Shown: positions 35,517-47,950, counted from the first letter of the stretch. The stretch: DNA of 64,000 nucleotides from Tretioscincus oriximinensis (GCA_022410635.1 JAJVDF010001833.1:16515-80514); one strand, 5' to 3'. Numbers and translations are program-made. Notes: a model not told the origin generated them from the sequence alone.

Positions 35517-36259
35517 CCTCTTCAGAAGTAGGTTTAGTCTACAGAAGTTCATGCTGCCAACTTTTTCCCCTTGTTAGCCTTTAAGGTGCTACTAGGCTCC
35601 CTTGCTGGAAACTCCTCCGCCTCAAAAGAATTCTTGGATCTCCTAACTAGTAGAAGCCCCGGGGTGGAACTTTCCCCAACACCTAAAGACTCTTTCTCTT
35701 GGGGAGAGGATTGTCAGAGANAATGAGGCTGCATCTATTCCATTAAAGGGGGCGGAAGTTCCAAAGAGCGGTTTACAGATGCCGGGCCTGTCTGCCTCGG
35801 CCTTATTCTGCTCAGGGAAGCTGCTTCCATTCCAGGACAGCACAAGCCACCACGGGGTTCCTACCCTGCTTCTAATCAATTCTGACTTTTAATGTGGATT
35901 TGAGGCAGCTGTGTGTGGATGTTACCTGTGCTTCCAAGGGCCTTTTTTGTCAGAGCATATTTAAAAAACACAAATAAGCAATCTAGGCTGCATCCACACG
36001 AGCTGTTGTTTTCATTCCACATCTAACCCACATAAAAACCCAGAGAAAACATTGCTTGTTTTTTGAATCTGGATTAGAGGTGAGGCGGAAGCGCAAGAGG
36101 CCACGTGCTGCCATTCCTGCCTTNCTGAAAGACAGGCGCCTCTCAATAGCACCCGCCGGGTTTTTCGTGGGTTCTTTTGCACCCCAAAAGCCAGGAGATC
36201 CCAATAGTGGTCTGATCGTCTAGAAATCCCGGGATCTGCCTGCGCATCCTCGGGCGTTG
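35517..36259. other. Non-coding DNA upstream of the CpG island
   Basis: GC content rises steadily toward the island. I saw no exon. A GGCTGCATCCACACGAGC motif at 35988 resembles an hAT-like terminus but has no partner. Confidence 0.5.
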
Positions 36260-37440
36260 GTCACTGCAGGTTCATCTCCCCCACCCACAGCCCCGCTCCC
36301 GTGGTTAAGCCTTGGCAAGCTCCGGTTCTGCTGCCACCACGTTTTGTGCGAACTCCAATCCAACCCCGCTTAGTTCTCCTGGCAAACTTTTCCGGAGCTG
36401 TTCGCATCACCTCCCAGCCCCTCCCTGGCTCCCGGGGGCTCCGCAGCCCCACAAGCCCCACCCCGCAGCAGCCACCGCGCCCACCCCTCCTGCTCCCCCT
36501 TCGCCCTTCTCCTGGCCGCCCCCCGGTCACCTCGGACACGGCACGCCCCCCCCGCCCCAGCGCCCCTTCCTGCCTCTTCCCTTCTCCCGCCCCGTCCCGC
36601 CAGGGCTCAGCACCGGCCGGGAGGCGCAGCGTCGAGGCGCCAGAGGAAAAGGAAAGGGCAGCGCGGCTGCTGAAGCCCCGCGCGCCTGCCCGCCCCGTCC
36701 TGGACGCCGAAGGCAGCCGTGGCGCTGCGCGGGGCCCCCGGGGCCGGTGCCAGGTGCAAAGCCGGGCCGGTGGCGCCTCGTCCGGCGTCCTCAGCGCCGC
36801 CGCCGCCGCCGCCTGTGGTCGCGCCGTCCCGCGGGCCTCCCCGGCTGCCGGCAATGGAGCGCCGCCGCTCGCTCGCCCTCTGCTGCCTCTGGCTGGCCGC
36901 CCTCTCAGGAGCAGGTGAGTGCGGGCGAGGCGAGGGGCCCCAGGGGCCGCCCCGTCCACCGAAGCTGCGTGCTGGGCACAGCGGGGGGGGTTGGGTGGGC
37001 ATCGCCTGGGCGGCGGCGGCGGCGGCGGGTGGGATGGGGGGCTGCCCGTCTCCCGGGTTCTACCTGTCGGGACAGAAATGGGCCGCCGGTCACTTCTTGG
37101 TCCTCCTTGGCGGGCACCGGGAGCCCCTTCGCCGAGCCTGGCGCCCACCCCCTCGCCTCCCCGCTTCCCCCTCGTGGCCACCCCTTGGGGTTTTTTGGAT
37201 CCTGTCTGGATCTCCCATCTTGGGCTCTGCCACTTCCCGCGTTCCCTTCTGCGGCGTCTCCCCCTTTTCTTTCGCTCCGCTATTTCGGGCAAAGCAGCAT
37301 CTGCGAACCACCCGCGCCGCGTCCCTCAGCGCAGCGGACTAACTTCGCCTCCAAAGCTCAGTGGCGCGCCATTCGACGCTGCCGCCGCCGCCAGGGGGCG
37401 CGCGTGGGCGCTGAATCTTTCCCCTCCTGCTAAAGTAAAC
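36260..37440 (+). promoter_or_regulatory. CpG island and probable promoter
   Basis: A sharp island of high GC and dense CpG in an otherwise AT-rich window, with no obvious TATA box. Such islands mark vertebrate promoters. It contains the signal-peptide exon at 36854-36914. Long ORFs in all frames here (for example 36261-37292 minus and 36312-37433 plus) are products of GC richness, not genes. GGC/CCG runs lie at about 36796-36814 and 37010-37028. Confidence 0.85.
36854..36914 (+). CDS. First coding exon of an unidentified secreted or membrane protein (signal peptide)
   Basis: ATG at 36854 has a strong context (G at -3, G at +4) and no upstream in-frame ATG. It encodes MERRRSLALCCLWLAALSGA plus one base: a basic n-region (ERRR), a hydrophobic core (SLALCCLWLAAL) and a small-residue c-region (SGAG) suited to signal peptidase. 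The exon ends at a consensus donor, CAG|GTGAGT at 36915, in phase 1. A phase-1 intron directly after the signal peptide is common in receptors and adhesion proteins built of phase 1-1 modules. No second exon was recognised up to 64000, so the first intron is probably over 27 kb. I could not assign the gene; a short GC-rich exon alone does not discriminate among families. Confidence 0.65.
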
Positions 37441-37814
37441 TCTCCTCAGCCGAAGTTGTTGCAAAGGAAGAACAGAAACCTTTCCGTCGTGGGTGCGGAT
37501 GTGCCTCACGGCGGTGCATATCTGCTCGATAACGGGGTCCTGGAAAATGCATTGCGTGACTGTGCGTGGAAAGCGCGCAGCCTGTGCGTTCTCAGGCATA
37601 GACAGCTACGCACTGAAAGAAGCTGTCGTGGTTGCATTAAAGGCTCCTGAGGTAGAATTCTTAGAATCAATCGCTCTGTCCCTACGTGAAGGAAACCGCC
37701 GGTCACTTCCTTTCCTGTTGGAAAAACAAAAGAGGAGTTTTTCCCCGTTTGTAGGAGATTCCTAATACCCAATGCCTGAGTCAGCGCGCCACGAGGAAAA
37801 GGTCTAATTGAACC
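37441..37814. other. Start of presumed first intron
   Basis: GC falls back to background. Overlapping ORFs on both strands have no recognisable motif. Confidence 0.4.
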
Positions 37815-38050
37815 GAGGCTGGGTTCGCACGTGGCAATTCTGCAGGTGTGAAGGTTCCCCCACCACTCTGCTCCCCTTGAACATTCTAGGCAAGGGAAGA
37901 GATTGGAAGGGGGAAGAGGAAATCCTTTTCTTCAGCATTCCAGGATATATTCCAGAGCAGGGCCCAGCCTTAGTTTTCATTAGCATACAGAAAGCAGGGC
38001 CCCTGTTCCCATATATATCCTGAAACAGCAATCCCTGCAGAAAGGGCCTT
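37815..38050. mobile_element. Possible short hAT-like element
   Basis: An internal hairpin pairs GGATATATTCCAGAGCAGGG (about 37941) with GCCCCTGTTCCCATATATAT (about 37997). The right end CTGCAGAAAGGGCC resembles the terminus of the candidate at 35207. The left end is less clear. Confidence 0.35.
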
Positions 38051-38346
38051 CAATATTCTTGAAGTATTTGTGAGTGCAACTGAGGATAATAAATGACCCA
38101 TTTATTTCTATTGAGTCATGATCCAGTGGTCAGTGGTTTGTATCGGAATATGCTGGGTCATGTAACTGTTACTTTTGAACCTTTTTCAGTCCTGGTGAAT
38201 GAACATAATCTGAATTAAGCTCATTCTTTAGGCCTGACATTTTAAAGCTNAATGTGTGAACCTGGACTCAGGATTTCTGAAAAATGGCAATTCAATTCCC
38301 NGCCTGCAGTGCCTTGATGTGCTGGTAAAAATAATAACAATCATAA

Positions 38347-38531
38347 CAACATAAGAACATAAGAAGAGCCATACTGGATCAGGCCACAGCCCATCTAGTC
38401 CAGCATTCTGTGTCACACAGAGGCCCACCAGATGCACCTGGGCAGTCTGAACAGAGGAAAGCAAAATATGTTCTTGTTCATGACTCCCTGCAAATGGTAT
38501 TTCAGGAGTCCTGCCTGTTGCTCCATCCGGG
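38347..38531 (-). mobile_element. CR1-clade LINE 3' end (copy 4)
   Basis: Two octamer units at the left are followed by the CR1 3' UTR (GCCATACTGGATCAGGCC, CAGATGCACCTGGGCAG). It ends at CCATCCGGG and is truncated before the ORF. Confidence 0.85.
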
Positions 38532-40839
38532 TAGTTGAGAATAACTGTGGCTATTAATTAGCACCAAAAGCTAATTCAAATGCAAAGAAGATCAGGCTGC
38601 CGCCCTCTTCCCACTTGCACACTTTTACTTTTAATTAATCCTGATTTTATCTTCATTCCCTAAAGCTGAAGGTGGTTAAAGTACAGCTGCAACCAATGCC
38701 TTTCAGTAAATGCCNGTGAACAAATTGGGTTTATATTTTAAACAAATTAAACTACTTAAAGATTAAAGTGGAAGCAGGCAGAGATATGTGGCAGGAAAGA
38801 CTATAAACTACATTTGCACAGGTAGGGAAAATACTTTCCACGAGGAAAAGAATACCTGATCAGGTAGAGTTCAGATGGGAAATCAGAGATCTAGATTAGT
38901 CTTAGTGTAGGAAATTTTAGACTTGGNTAGACCAATTTTTGCTGCCTAAGATAAGAGTACTACAAAAAAATCCTGATCAGGATTTCTGCAGATTTAATNG
39001 GTGCAGTATTATAAGGATTGAGCCTCCTTGGGTGAATATGATGCCTCTCACTGCAGAGAGCAACCACCACTGCACAAGGATGGTATATTATTTGCACGAG
39101 GACCAGTCACTTATGTGATCATCAAATCACTATAGTTGAAACACATCCATATTGCTTGTTGAAACATCCCCAAATGGTGCAGAGTAATCTCATTTATTGC
39201 TTGTGGTTTTAATATCTGTATTTCCAGCATGCTGTGCTAGAAAGAAAAGCTTTATCCAGACAGGATCAAGGATATGCTAGAAAGTAAAAAATTATGTTGC
39301 ATTTGCCTCACCAGGTTGTTATATAAACTGACAGATTACAATTTTAAAGCCAATTAGCTGAACCCACTGTCAAAAGCATATAAGGTTATTGCAGGAAAGC
39401 ATTGGTGTGGATAGTTTTGAAGAGAAACTGTAAGGATGAGAGTCAAAGGAATCTGGTGGTACTTGAGAGGAGGNACTACTGGACTTCCTCTTGACAGCAG
39501 CAAACAAAATGGCTGACAGNAGGGAGTGTCACNTACATTTTACANCTCACAGGTGAGGTGACAGAATCACAGAACTCAGAGATATGAATGTGACTCATTA
39601 AAACTAGAAAACTGATTATCCAGATTACTGGGAAATTCCAGAATAAANAAGTGCTGTGTGGATACAGNCAAAAACGTCCACATTTGTTGTGGCTGTGTGG
39701 CACTGCATCAAAAGTGATCGTCCTCTGTTTTGCACCTTATGGTNAACAGCAAATTTCCAGATGAGCCAGTGCTGTGACGTGGGAACAAGGTCTGCAACTN
39801 TACAGTGAGAAAAACACCAGTTTTAAGAAAGTATCCTCTCTGGACTCCCCTAAAATCAGGTTTCTTGAGAGGATATTTGGTTTCAGTCCTCTCTGCTGAT
39901 CCCAGGCACTTGACCTGTGTGTGTGAATGAATCCGGTGTACAAATGGATTCTTTGTATGGGTGGATCCTTCGTATGACTGGGCGCTACTGGTATTAAAAC
40001 ATCCGACNAGACCCATTCTATGCAGAAATTTGGCTTCAATCTATAAGATAAGCCATCTTATTCTTTGTCAGGGCTCCCTTTCACCCTATCTCCAACCTTT
40101 TCCATAATACTGTTGTTCCAGTTAGTGTATTACTGTTCCAAGGAAACTCTCCAAAGTGCACTTGAGGAGATATGGGATCTATCATAATCTTCACCAGNAT
40201 GTGTATGGCAAGTGCCTATTCCTCAGTTTTTTACCAGAAAATTGCTCAGTGTGAAAGGGCCTTAGTTCTTCTCCACAGACTGTAACCATAGAAAAGGAGG
40301 CAGATAACATATTTAAATAAAGAAAAGAAAGAAAAAGGAAATATTTGCGTAAATGACAATTACTTGTACAGGTTTTAAGAAAATACAAGTAATTCTAACA
40401 TATTGGATTGTGAATGTAGCTTGTCCTTGGTTGGTTTCAGATATATTTTTAGAAACTGTGTTTTAAAAGATCGGTCACTTTAAGACTGCAGTTGTAGATT
40501 TTTATAACTACTGGATTCCTTGAAGATCAAACCATATAGCAAAAGATTGTAGGAATGCATTAAATGCAGTGCAATGCCTAATCATGTTCCTGGGCTTCAT
40601 TCTCAGACAGCAGGTTTATGCTCCAGGCATTGTGTATGGTGTGTGTAGTGGTGTGCGCGCGCATGCACTTGCCCCCGCAGATTAAAATGGGTTGGGGCAG
40701 CAAAACCTATTTGACATTAAGTCAATTTCAATGGAACTTATTGTTAGATGGTTACATGGGGATAAAAATTTCTCTCAACACAGAGATGTGTTTTGACAAA
40801 AGCTTAGTCCTATTTTCTATTACTTTTAATGTTGCTTGT
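38532..40839. other. Non-coding DNA, nothing recognised
   Basis: 39470-40020 is unusually rich in single N. Opposed minus-strand ORFs at 39708-40039 overlap in different frames and carry no motif. Confidence 0.5.
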
Positions 40840-40950
40840 TTTGCTTTTTTAATATTGTATTTTACATTGTGTTTTTATCTTCTGTTGTATATGCTCTGTA
40901 CAGTGCTAAGTATAGTTAGTGCTATATAAATAAACGTAATAAAATTAAAA
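40840..40950 (+). mobile_element. Possible LINE 3' tail
   Basis: GCTCTGTACAGTGCTAAGTA followed by AGTGCTATATAAATAAA resembles the short 3' UTR of some LINE copies, as I recall them. No coding part is present. Confidence 0.4.
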
Positions 40951-40975
40951 TAGCAGCAACAATAATACATATCAC

Positions 40976-41212
40976 GAGGGCCAGCTTGGTGTAACGATTA
41001 GAGTGCTGGACTCTTTATCTAATAGCCTCCCAGTTCGATTCCACATGCCTCCATGAAATCACGTGGGTGATCATGGGCCAATTACAGTTCTTTAGAACTC
41101 TCTCAGTCCCGCCTATTTCACAGGGTATCTGTTGTGGAGAAAGCAATAACAGCCAGGTGAGCAGCAACCCTTTGGTGAAAGGGGCATGATGATGATGATG
41201 ATGATGATTGGG
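40976..41212 (+). mobile_element. tRNA-derived SINE, family A, with (ATG)n tail
   Basis: CCAGCTTGGTGTAACGATTA (A-box region), GTTCGATTCC (B-box), ACAGTTCTTTAGAACTCTC and CTGTTGTGGAGAAAGCAA match the family at 60457. The 3' end is replaced by an (ATG)8 array at 41186-41209. Confidence 0.85.
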
Positions 41213-43509
41213 ATCTGGTGATTAGATCTTAATTTGTTGTGATAGCTGTGTACCTTGAATGTGTGGCCGACCCCTGATTTACTGCATGGACACCTCTGCA
41301 CAGTTTTCTTAACAGAACTATAGAAATGATTAGCCATTGTCTGCTTCCAGGAAGAGGCTGGGGATCAAATTGAAAACCTTCCAGGCAGTTTGTCTCCACC
41401 ATTGGACCACAACCTTTCCCACACCTTAATATGTGGATTTGATTTGATTTTTCTCCCACGCATTAATTACCAGAGTTAGCCAGAACCATATGAATCAGAG
41501 ATTGGACAATAAAATAATCTGTTAGGTGACTATACGTAGAGAATTTCTCGGATAAAAAGATAGTTAATTCCCATCTTCCTGTGTTTGAAAGATGCAAGTA
41601 GAATTAATATTCAATATGGGAAAGAGGGAAAATATTGTGGTCTGATTTCTTCCTGTGCTCATGCAAACACTTGGTTCAGGATATCCCAATTTCTCTGAGG
41701 GCTTCAGTACATATCTGGCGCTATCTTGCCCAAGTTTGTGAGTCTCCATTTACAGGGAGAGTGCTAAAAGCATCCTCTTGGCACTAGACCAAGTAAAACT
41801 TAAACCCACTGCTTCCAGGAATGCAGCTGAGGGAGGCAGGCAAATCCTTGCTGCAGACGTAAGGAAGCCTGCTGACATGACTGCACAAGGCATGTGGAAT
41901 GTGTGGTGACCTTGCTTTTCTCTAAGAGATCCTCAATTGCTGTAGCACCTGCTCCAATGAGGACGTTTAACCTAATGTCTTAAACAGATACACTCTGCTC
42001 CCTGTAGTTTTTGACAGGCGCTAAGCATTCCAAAGGACTACAATGCGGTCATATTTTTCTTTCTTGCATAGGAAGTCATCTGCAACTGCTCTGCTGTCCA
42101 GAGACTGTTTAAATTAATCCCAGAATTTTACTGCCTCTGGGTATCTTTTGATTCTCATTTCAAGCTGCTAATGACGATGGTTAGATTAATCTCGTTTTTC
42201 CTCTAGGGAATGGTTTTAATGAATACAATGTTATAATCTGTTTCAATGCACTGTTACATTAAAGTTATACTAGTAGTTTTAATGCCAGTGCTAAGTCAGG
42301 GTACTTGGCTGCTTCTGTTTTTCCAGATCCCACTCCCTCATTAAGATGGTCTTCAGAACAATATCTAATTGCCACAGGCAATCCAACAAATTAGTGATCT
42401 GAGCTGATATAATGTATCCAGCAAAATTCTTAGATGAGTGAGATCCCCAAAACAGAGGCTCATCTAATCCAATAAGACCACCTGCTTCACACAGACTCCA
42501 CAAGAGTCCAGGGAATGTTTTTGAACCAGAAGTTACTTCAGAAGTAAAGTCTATATGTTGCATCCAGAGAGAACTTCCCAAAATTTCCAGGGATAATTCN
42601 GAGCAAATTTTTCATACGAAACCGCATGGGCATGGTATTGAGCTGGATAGATCCATTTCAACATATACTGGTAGAAATTTCCTATGTCCTTTATATGGTT
42701 ATAAGATAGGCTTCCAGTTCATGCATCCTTATTTTATACCAGTGTTGTTCATAATTTTTCACACAATAATTTTTATGCTTAAAACTAGTTCACCTCAGAT
42801 ATGACTACTGAATAGATTATTAGGCCGTGATTGAGTAAAAGCCACACCAAGCCAGCACATGTCCAAGTGGAAATTCAATTATTCTACAACCCAGGAGTGC
42901 CCCCATAATGGCTATCAATATACATAATCACGAGATCATAAATCACCCCAGGAGGAACAGAAAACAATATGAAATTACTTACTCAGCAAAAGCAGTCCTC
43001 TACTTGCGCTTCTGACTCTTTCAACCATTTTAACAAAAATATTCTTGCAGTTGTACTGCCTAGAGAATAACAATGATTTCCTATATAGCTGTAACTATGT
43101 TAGGAATTTGTAGGCCTGGTAATTTAGAGAGATATTGACAAGTTATCTACTCAGATTAAAAAATCATAAAAATGAATAAGGACAAGTAGACATTATGAAA
43201 CGATGTTAAATTCCCTATACTTCTAATTAATGGGGACACTCTCTAAATAACAAGTGGATTGAGAATGCAATCTCTTCATGAAATATCTCACTGGATTAGA
43301 CCTATGTTCTGGCTCAGCAGTTGACCATCAGGTATAATAGCCATTCATACTCCTAGTTTCTAAGAGTTGCTCTAAAGTCAATGTGAAACTACGCAATGTG
43401 TGTGTGGGAGTCCTGATTTTTCCCTAAGATTCAACTACATTGGGTGATCTCCGGTTTTAATATTTTGAGAATGAGGGAGAAAACTTTTCTCCATCTGCTT
43501 TGCCCACAG
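41213..43509. other. Non-coding DNA, nothing recognised
   Basis: No supportable gene or repeat. Confidence 0.5.
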
Positions 43510-43700
43510 AGTATGTAAGTTTGTACATTTCTTTTACTTCCTCTCCAATTCTACTATATATCCTTTTGGAAATGCAGCAACCCAAACTGTACACTGTATT
43601 CCACACATGGCCATACCATTATTTGTATAGTGGCTTTATAATGTTAGCATTTCAATTTTCAAAACTATCTATGGTACTTCTATGCAATTCTATTGAGATT
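43510..43700 (-). mobile_element. Ancient CR1/L3-like fragment
   Basis: CCCAAACTGTACACTGTATT, CCACACATGGCCATACCA and TTTGTATAGTGGC follow the order of old CR1/L3 copies seen widely in amniotes (recognised from memory). Too diverged to read protein. Confidence 0.45.
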
Positions 43701-46112
43701 GTTCTTTTAAACTCATTGTTTTTTTAAACAGATTGTTCTTTTAAATTCATTGGATAGATCTAGTCATATGTTTGATGGCTGCAAATTAGCTAGAGTTTGG
43801 TATTATGACAAGGCACCACTGTGGCACATGTTTACTGAGCTGAAATCTTACCCTGGGCTGACTAATGCTAAACATTACGGCACAGTACTCCTATCATTCA
43901 ATAGAATAAACAGGTATGTACAGGGTTCTGTGTTAATTGTCTCCCTCCAAAGAGTTAAGTGAAGATGTTTAACCATGATGCCAGGCACTACATNCAAGCC
44001 CTTGCTGATGGAGGTCAGTAGTGGTTCATGGGAAAGGAAAAATTGGCAGCTGGGCCGGATGTCCTGCATTTCCCCTCTTCCTGCAGCCTCCCGAACTGTG
44101 TTCCTTATTTAGCTTTCCTGATGGGCAGGAGGAATCTGATGGCGGAAACTGTCATAGCCTGATAACAGCTCAGAGCCCCCTTTACGATGAGTGTCATGAT
44201 AGGCAAAGGACTCTTTTTCACTTTAGTAAAAATGGAAGTGTGGAACAGGAGGCCTGACCTGCCTCACATACGCAGCTTTGACATTGTTCATTTAATTAAC
44301 AGCATTTTGGGGGAACAAGGTATCTATGATTCTGCATACTAATGTGTTCAGCCACTTGCCTGCAGCTGGTCTGAAAATCATCAAGGCTGTGAAAAAATGA
44401 CGTTCTTCAGAGGAGGTTTTTGATGTTGAACCAGCTGATTCAGGGAGGAGGTCATAGAGATCCGGGAGTGCAGCGTGTTGGCAGATGTCCAGGCCTGGGC
44501 AGAGTTTTCCACTAACTTATGGTGACAATGTGTCAACAATGCCAGCAATAACAATGGCAACAGTACATGGTGACGTGGGGACTGTCAGCTGGAGGTTGGA
44601 AGCATTGAGGCAGAAACCTGTATGTGAGCAGCTTTAACAAAACATTTGACATGCATTTCTACCATAATTTGGAGATTAGGCTGTTTGCATTTAAAAACCC
44701 ATAAGAAAGTTCCTTATATTAAGTTTTTTCAAAAGACACATCTACTACATTTCCTCATGGAACTTTGTGCCTCATAAACCATCTTCAGTCCTGAAGAATT
44801 GGGCTGAAGTTGAGAAAAAGTGGTTTTGAACTGGGCTGAAAACCAGAAAAGCTGATCAGCCCCAACTGAAGGCAGAGAATGTACTATGTATCATCACACC
44901 TGTACAAAAAATGTCAAACAGTGACTTGGTTTTTTTAGTTCTCTGAGACCATTTCTCTGAGAAAAAAAAATCATTTTTTCCCTGTTAAATAGCCTTCTGG
45001 TTGTTTGTTTACTTATTTTTAAGGAAATTTAGAATATGGAATATGGTGATTATCAAGTCATTTAGCATAATTTATGATATAACAGCTATACCACTCACTT
45101 CATTTTAATGTTCTGGTAGCATATGTGATAATTCCACATTAACAAATTCTCAGCAGTGGTCAACCTGATCAGGGTTGTTTCTACACTGAGTCTTATTTTG
45201 GATTATTTATTGGAATAAGGACATGTGGGCAGCAGGTGCTTATTCTGGGACATAATTTAGAATAAGGCTCTTTGTAGCAAGGGTCAAAACGAAGAGAAAA
45301 GGAACAATGAATACTACCTAAATCCCAGCATCAAAAAAAGAAAAAAATTCAGGATAAAACTATATTCACAATACATGACGTGTTTGTATCCAAGTAGATT
45401 TTTATAGGAAAGCTCAGAATCGTCAGAATTATAATAGAACAACTGTCTCCATAAAAGCCTCCAGAAAGGCATCTTCAGGGAGTTATGACACATACACACT
45501 CAGTTGACACTGAAAATTGTAGATGATATCCCACTTAAATGGCTGCTAACAGAACAAAGTAGACAGCTATCATGACACCAACCAATGAATAATATTAAGA
45601 TAAGTTGTTGGGCCAAACTTCAGCATTTGAAAGGTTCCACAGCCCAGGTTTGCCCTTCTTTTGCCCTTCTAATTGTTTATTATTGATTGCACAAAAACAT
45701 CATTCCCACCATGGTAGTTAGTATCTGCAGGAAGGAATAGGGATTATCCGCAAGAGTAGCTGATGAGTCTAGTCCCAGAAGATATGAATATATCAGTCGA
45801 GAACACTGCTCTATTTTGTAAAGCGTGCCTCAGAAAGAAGGAAGGAAGTTTTATTATTAAGCTAAATCCTAAGATTGCTGTTCAGAGCTCAATGACTTCC
45901 GAAGGAATGTTGNCTGATTAAAATTAGGAATAAAAATTCCAGGAATCTCTTCAAAGTACTATTTCCCAAAATTGCTTCAGCCATATAAAACATGTGGCTG
46001 ATCAGACATTTACAAAACTAATAGCCTTATTTCCACTTAAATAATGGATCAATTAACACTGTGATAAATCTAAATAGCCAAGTGAGTGGCAAACTGAAAT
46101 CCTCATGACACT
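43701..46112. other. Non-coding DNA; possible short element at 45175-45290
   Basis: No gene is seen. GGTTGTTTCTACACTGAG, CTTATTCTGGGACATAA and GAATAAGGCTC at 45170-45290 resemble parts of the candidate element at 35207. Confidence 0.4.
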
Positions 46113-46532
46113 TAGGCTGTGTGCACACAACATCTTAAAAACTGCTAAAATGCTATAATCTGGAATATAGCAACCGCGTGTCCATACACACCAAATGAGT
46201 ACATTCCGTGACCAGTGCCCCAGCTCCATAATGTCACTCATTGATCTCGTCACAGTGCAGTCCGAGAATATTTTTTAATCACAATTACCAATAGAAACAA
46301 CTGCCACATTCTCACTTGTTTTAACATCTTGCATCTGATTTGTGCACACGGATACACTTGCGAGAGTACAGGGGTTCTCCGGAATAATGTCTGAATATCA
46401 GAGCAATAGTTTATTCTGTGATAAACGGCGTTTATTGAAAGTTGACTACTGAAAAGCACTTAGCATGTGTGCCTGAGAGTTCCCGATTGTGCTCCAAACG
46501 AGGTAGAAAATAGCTGTGTGCACGCAGCCTTA
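46113..46532. mobile_element. hAT-like non-autonomous element, ~420 bp
   Basis: The termini TAGGCTGTGTGCACAC and GTGTGCACGCAGCCTTA form an inverted repeat. Subterminal parts (ATCTGGAATATAGCAA, AGCAATAGTTTATT) match the element at 14483. No transposase ORF. The target duplication is not clear. Confidence 0.7.
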
Positions 46533-46951
46533 TCTTTACCCCTGGGTGAAAGTGCCTGNGTTTCTGGTTAGGGAGAATGCATACCTGAATAGCTAAAGCA
46601 TCTTTGGTTCACTTATTTTCAGAGCAAAAGCTTTCTACTCCCTACTAGATTCTCACTGAAACTTCACCTCACCACTGGAATTGACTGATCAGCACAACTT
46701 GTTAATCATTGGCAACTTTCTTCCACTGTTTCAAGATGTGCAAAAATGGAAACTACAAAACTTTTAATGATTATAAAAGTATTTTCCTGCCCAAGCCTAT
46801 AAACAGAACAACAACAACAAACAAACAAACAAAAACAACTAAAGGACTTCACCATCCAACTCTCTTTTCAGAAGGTCCATAGCATTAATGGTTAGCTGTC
46901 GGACATTATTTCTTTCAGAAGCCACCTGGTGCTCTTTCCCCTTATGAACCA
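46533..46951. other. Non-coding DNA with (CAA/CAAA)n
   Basis: A CAA/CAAA microsatellite lies at 46807-46838. Nothing else recognised. Confidence 0.5.
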
Positions 46952-47272
46952 AACAGGTTTAAGTGTTGGACTCTTATTTGATAGTCTTCTGGTTCGAGTC
47001 CTACATTTTTATTTTATTCATTTGGTTATTTGTATCCCGTCCTTCACCATAGGTCCCAGGGCAGGTAACAGAAGACTAAGATGAATGATGATGATGTTTA
47101 AAAAAGTCCATGAAACCAGCTGGGTGACCTTGGAGTACCCACATTCTTTGGAGCTATCTCAGCCCACTTACTTCACATAGTGTCTGTGGTGAGGGGAACA
47201 GATGGTTATGTGTGCTGTTTTGGATCTTCTGAATTGAGAAAATGTATAAAAACCAATTCTTCTTTTTCTTAA
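46952..47272 (+). mobile_element. Family-A-type tRNA SINE interrupted by a minus-strand SINE/LINE tail
   Basis: AAGTGTTGGACTC and GGTTCGAGTC give the tRNA head. From about 47005 to 47103 the reverse complement of a SINE/LINE 3' tail intrudes (TATTTGTATCCCGTCC, ATAGGTCCCAGGG). The host SINE then resumes with CCATGAAACCAGCTGGGTGA and ends GTATAAAAACCAATTC plus T/C-rich sequence. Confidence 0.7.
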
Positions 47273-47739
47273 GCAGCTGCTGAATTGCAGGAGCCATCTC
47301 AGCTCCTCTAACCAACTCCATGAACGGGTTTGCATTGATTGAGACAACATCCTCTTACCCTTTCCTGGAATGTCACAACAAACAACTCAGTGCTATTAGA
47401 CAAAAGAATTTGCTCTTCTGTCTCAGGAAGCAAAATGGTTTAAACTGATCTTGTTTTTATCCATTGCATTAATGTTTGGAGTGAAATATCCGTGAGTTTA
47501 AATTAAGGAAATAAGTATGAAATTATCTCTGAAGGAAGTTATAGACTGTGAGTTTTGCCAAGCCAAGCATTTAAAAACTTCTTTAAAAAAGATTTTTTTN
47601 AAAATATATAGAAATCTTAAATTCATATTTTCTCCATTCTTTACATTAATCATTATATCTTAATAGTGTAGATTTTTAGAGACTATGCAATTAATCTCTG
47701 CCTATAATAATTTCACCATGACTAATCATCATTTAATGT
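47273..47739. other. Non-coding DNA, nothing recognised
   Basis: Nothing supportable. Confidence 0.5.
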
Positions 47740-47835
47740 GTTGGGATTGGACATTCACAGTGCCTACAAGGATGACATCACAGCAGACCCTCTGGAATGG
47801 AGGTTTTGGCAGTGATGCAACAAAGCATTCCTTTT

Positions 47836-47950
47836 CTCCATCTCCATACATCCTTTTCATTCTCCCTCTCCTTCTCACTCTCACTCTCCGCCTCCATCTC
47901 TTTACCTCCTCTTCTTGCTTCCCTTCTTCTCTCCCTCCCACCTTCTCATC
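47836..47950 (+). repeat. Pyrimidine-rich tract
   Basis: Runs of CTCTC and CTTCT with few purines. The open frame 47685-48242 crosses it but is a composition artefact (Leu/Ser/Pro-rich, no motif). Confidence 0.7.

Noticed and set aside
36312..37433. 373-codon ORF in the CpG island
   Set aside because: Pro/Ala/Arg-rich translation typical of GC-rich DNA; it crosses the splice donor at 36915 and has no domain.
41186..41209. (ATG)n as an independent microsatellite locus
   Set aside because: It is the expanded tail of the SINE at 40976, so it is annotated with that element.
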